From: Chanodichthys erythropterus
Lineage: Eukaryota; Chordata; Actinopteri; Cypriniformes; Xenocyprididae
Length of the DNA: 64,000 nucleotides
Direction: 5' to 3'
Assembly: GCF_024489055.1 (NCBI RefSeq)
Contig: NC_090232.1
Span: forward strand, 47,577,355 to 47,641,354
Of the stretch, positions 62,498 to 64,000 are shown one piece after another. The stretch's first letter is position 1; the number at the start of each line of letters is the position of its first letter. The translations under genes were made by a program, and so were the position numbers. Below the pieces are notes generated by a model. That model was given only the letters and a program-made list of their open reading frames with translations, made no database searches and had not been told where the DNA came from.

Positions 62498-64000
62498 AAA
62501 ATTAATAGACAGCGTTTGTTTTGGCTTTGCAGCAGCTAAAGTCTATCGAGCTAAAGGTTTTGATTGAATCACTTTCGTTGTAAAAATCAATAATTATTAA
62601 CTTAAATGACACATTTTTTAACTGAAAACAGAACAGAAACAGAAACTTTCAATGCGCCTTGCCGTTCATTACGTGTTTAAGGGTTATTGCCATCTTTTAC
62701 CGTCAAAAAATTAATTAGTAAAATAAGCTATATTTAAAATAGCTATATATTATTAAAGGCATGCCATTTTTAATTTAAAATCTTACATTTAGTCAATACA
62801 ATTATATTTTTTACATTATTTTGTTTCAAAGGCATCTTGCACTGCAGAGGTGGCAATGCAGCATATGAAGTTGCTTTTAGATGTATTTACACAATTAATG
62901 CTGCTTAGAGAGGTCCGCTAATACATTCACACAGCAGAGCAAATACATAATGCAATTACATTAATTTTATGTTTTATACAAAATGATTTGAATACAGAAA
63001 TATTAAATAAATTACAAGATGAAGCGAATATAAAATATCGCCAGTAGGTGGCAGCAAGTTACTCTGTTAATGAACGAGTGATTTTATTCAATCGATTCGC
63101 TCGAAACGCTGATTCATTCAGTAATAAAAGGCTGTATGGCTGGTGAATCACTCAAAGACTCGGATTCATTCACGAATTTACTACTATAGACTACTCTGTG
63201 CACCTTATGTCAGGAGTCGCACAATGATCTGTGACTGATTTAGAAATTTAGCTGGCAGAAAAAAAATATAACATTGTTTTGAGGGACATACTCAGTGTTA
63301 ATGAAATAAACGGTTCAAAACAATGTCAGGACTGCTGATCTGCACTTCACTACAATGTAACACTCTGCGCTGTTCGTCGTGCATTTTTGGTGCACAGATT
63401 TCAAGAGATGACCAGCTAAATAAAACAGGCGGTGTGCCAATTAGGGGTAGTTGTGACAGCAGATGCAATATAAATAAATTAATATTTAATATGATAAACT
63501 AATTCCACCGCATGTAAATGTATGCGCAGGCAGAAGCAAGCTATGGTCTGCAGGGTTTGTGGCGAGCCATTCATTAATCTGGTTGTTTGATGAGATATAG
63601 ACCCAGATGAAATGTCTGATACATTCTCTCCGCGCTGTCCAGCGCGTCGCGTTGCTCCAGCAGAGATTTTTAGAATTGGTCAGCTAAATAAAACAGCGGT
63701 GTGCCAAGCAAATACATAGGCTAGGAGTAGTTGTGAGAGCAGATGCCACGTAAATTAATATTTAATACGATATAAATCCGCCAAATATTAATATTTAAAC
63801 TTACGCGAATGAATAGCTTATAAGAAAGCTCTGTTTAGGCTCTACCCCGGCACGGGTTGTGTCGAGCTAGGCCTATATATTAGTCTGGCTGTTTGATGAG
63901 AACTAGATTAAACGTAGTTGCAATAAACTCTGTAATAATCCGTACAAATGTATCGGATATATAGTCTACTGTTGCGCTGAGCTGATTCTGGAGCTGTGAA

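Larger units (their letters stand above)
60100..64000. mobile_element. Large fold-back element, copy II, runs off the window
   Basis: 60398-60490 plus 62170-62330 are inverse to 63740-64000. For example ACTATATATCCGATACATTT appears at 60433 and, inverted, near 63950, and CAACCCGTGCCGGGGTAGAG at 62213 pairs with 63840-63860. The core at 62835-63230 resembles 58560-58960. The segment GGGCGGGAATAAAACGCC resembles copy I at 57669. Its right outer part is beyond the end of the window. Confidence 0.75.

Overview
This window looks like a teleost, most probably cyprinid, genome segment. It holds parts of two tandem complement C3 genes on the + strand, embedded in very dense transposon-derived DNA. 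Split genes with GT/AG introns, long dinucleotide microsatellites, L2-type and RNase H-bearing LINEs, a DIRS retrotransposon and many fold-back DNA elements all point to a fish. The species is inferred from repeat style and was not tested.

Layout. 154-15280: the last six visible coding exons of an upstream C3 gene (212 codons, ending in the C345C/netrin-like domain and a stop at 15226-15228, with an AATAAA just after). 15.3-28.6 kb: the intergenic spacer. It holds a 5'-truncated L2-like LINE (+), a damaged LINE of probable I/Nimb-like type (-), a broken YqaJ-type nuclease exon (-), the RNase H end of another LINE (+), and small inverted-repeat elements. 28644-45521: TATA box, signal peptide and the first ten exons (369 codons) of a second C3 gene; the next exon is not in the window. 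47.7-64 kb: inside or after the following intron, a multi-level nest of inverted-repeat elements, including a damaged DIRS retrotransposon at 49316-54913.

Genes. All sixteen C3 exons splice in phase with GT/AG junctions and without internal stops. The two fragments would be the 3' end of one paralogue and the 5' end of the next, in the same orientation, about 13.4 kb apart. This fits the known tandem duplication of C3 in cyprinids. Both products would be secreted thioester-family complement proteins; the thioester, anaphylatoxin and MG5-MG8 regions lie outside the window.

Repeats. The most striking structure is a group of long palindromic (fold-back) elements that share one internal core, built around CACAGACATCAAGAATCAG and a GCATGATGGGAGCC / GGCTCCCATCATGC inverted motif. 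They carry at least three different kinds of ends: CAGAGGTGG ends with 8-bp target duplications (hAT-like, five perfect cases), CCYCTTAACTGTCAC ends at TTAA (piggyBac-like), and ACAGTAAAATCCCCAG ends. This suggests exchange of ends or cores between transposon superfamilies. I found no CRISPR array, no operon and no convincing unknown host gene. All exon limits and element limits were read by eye and need cDNA or alignment support.
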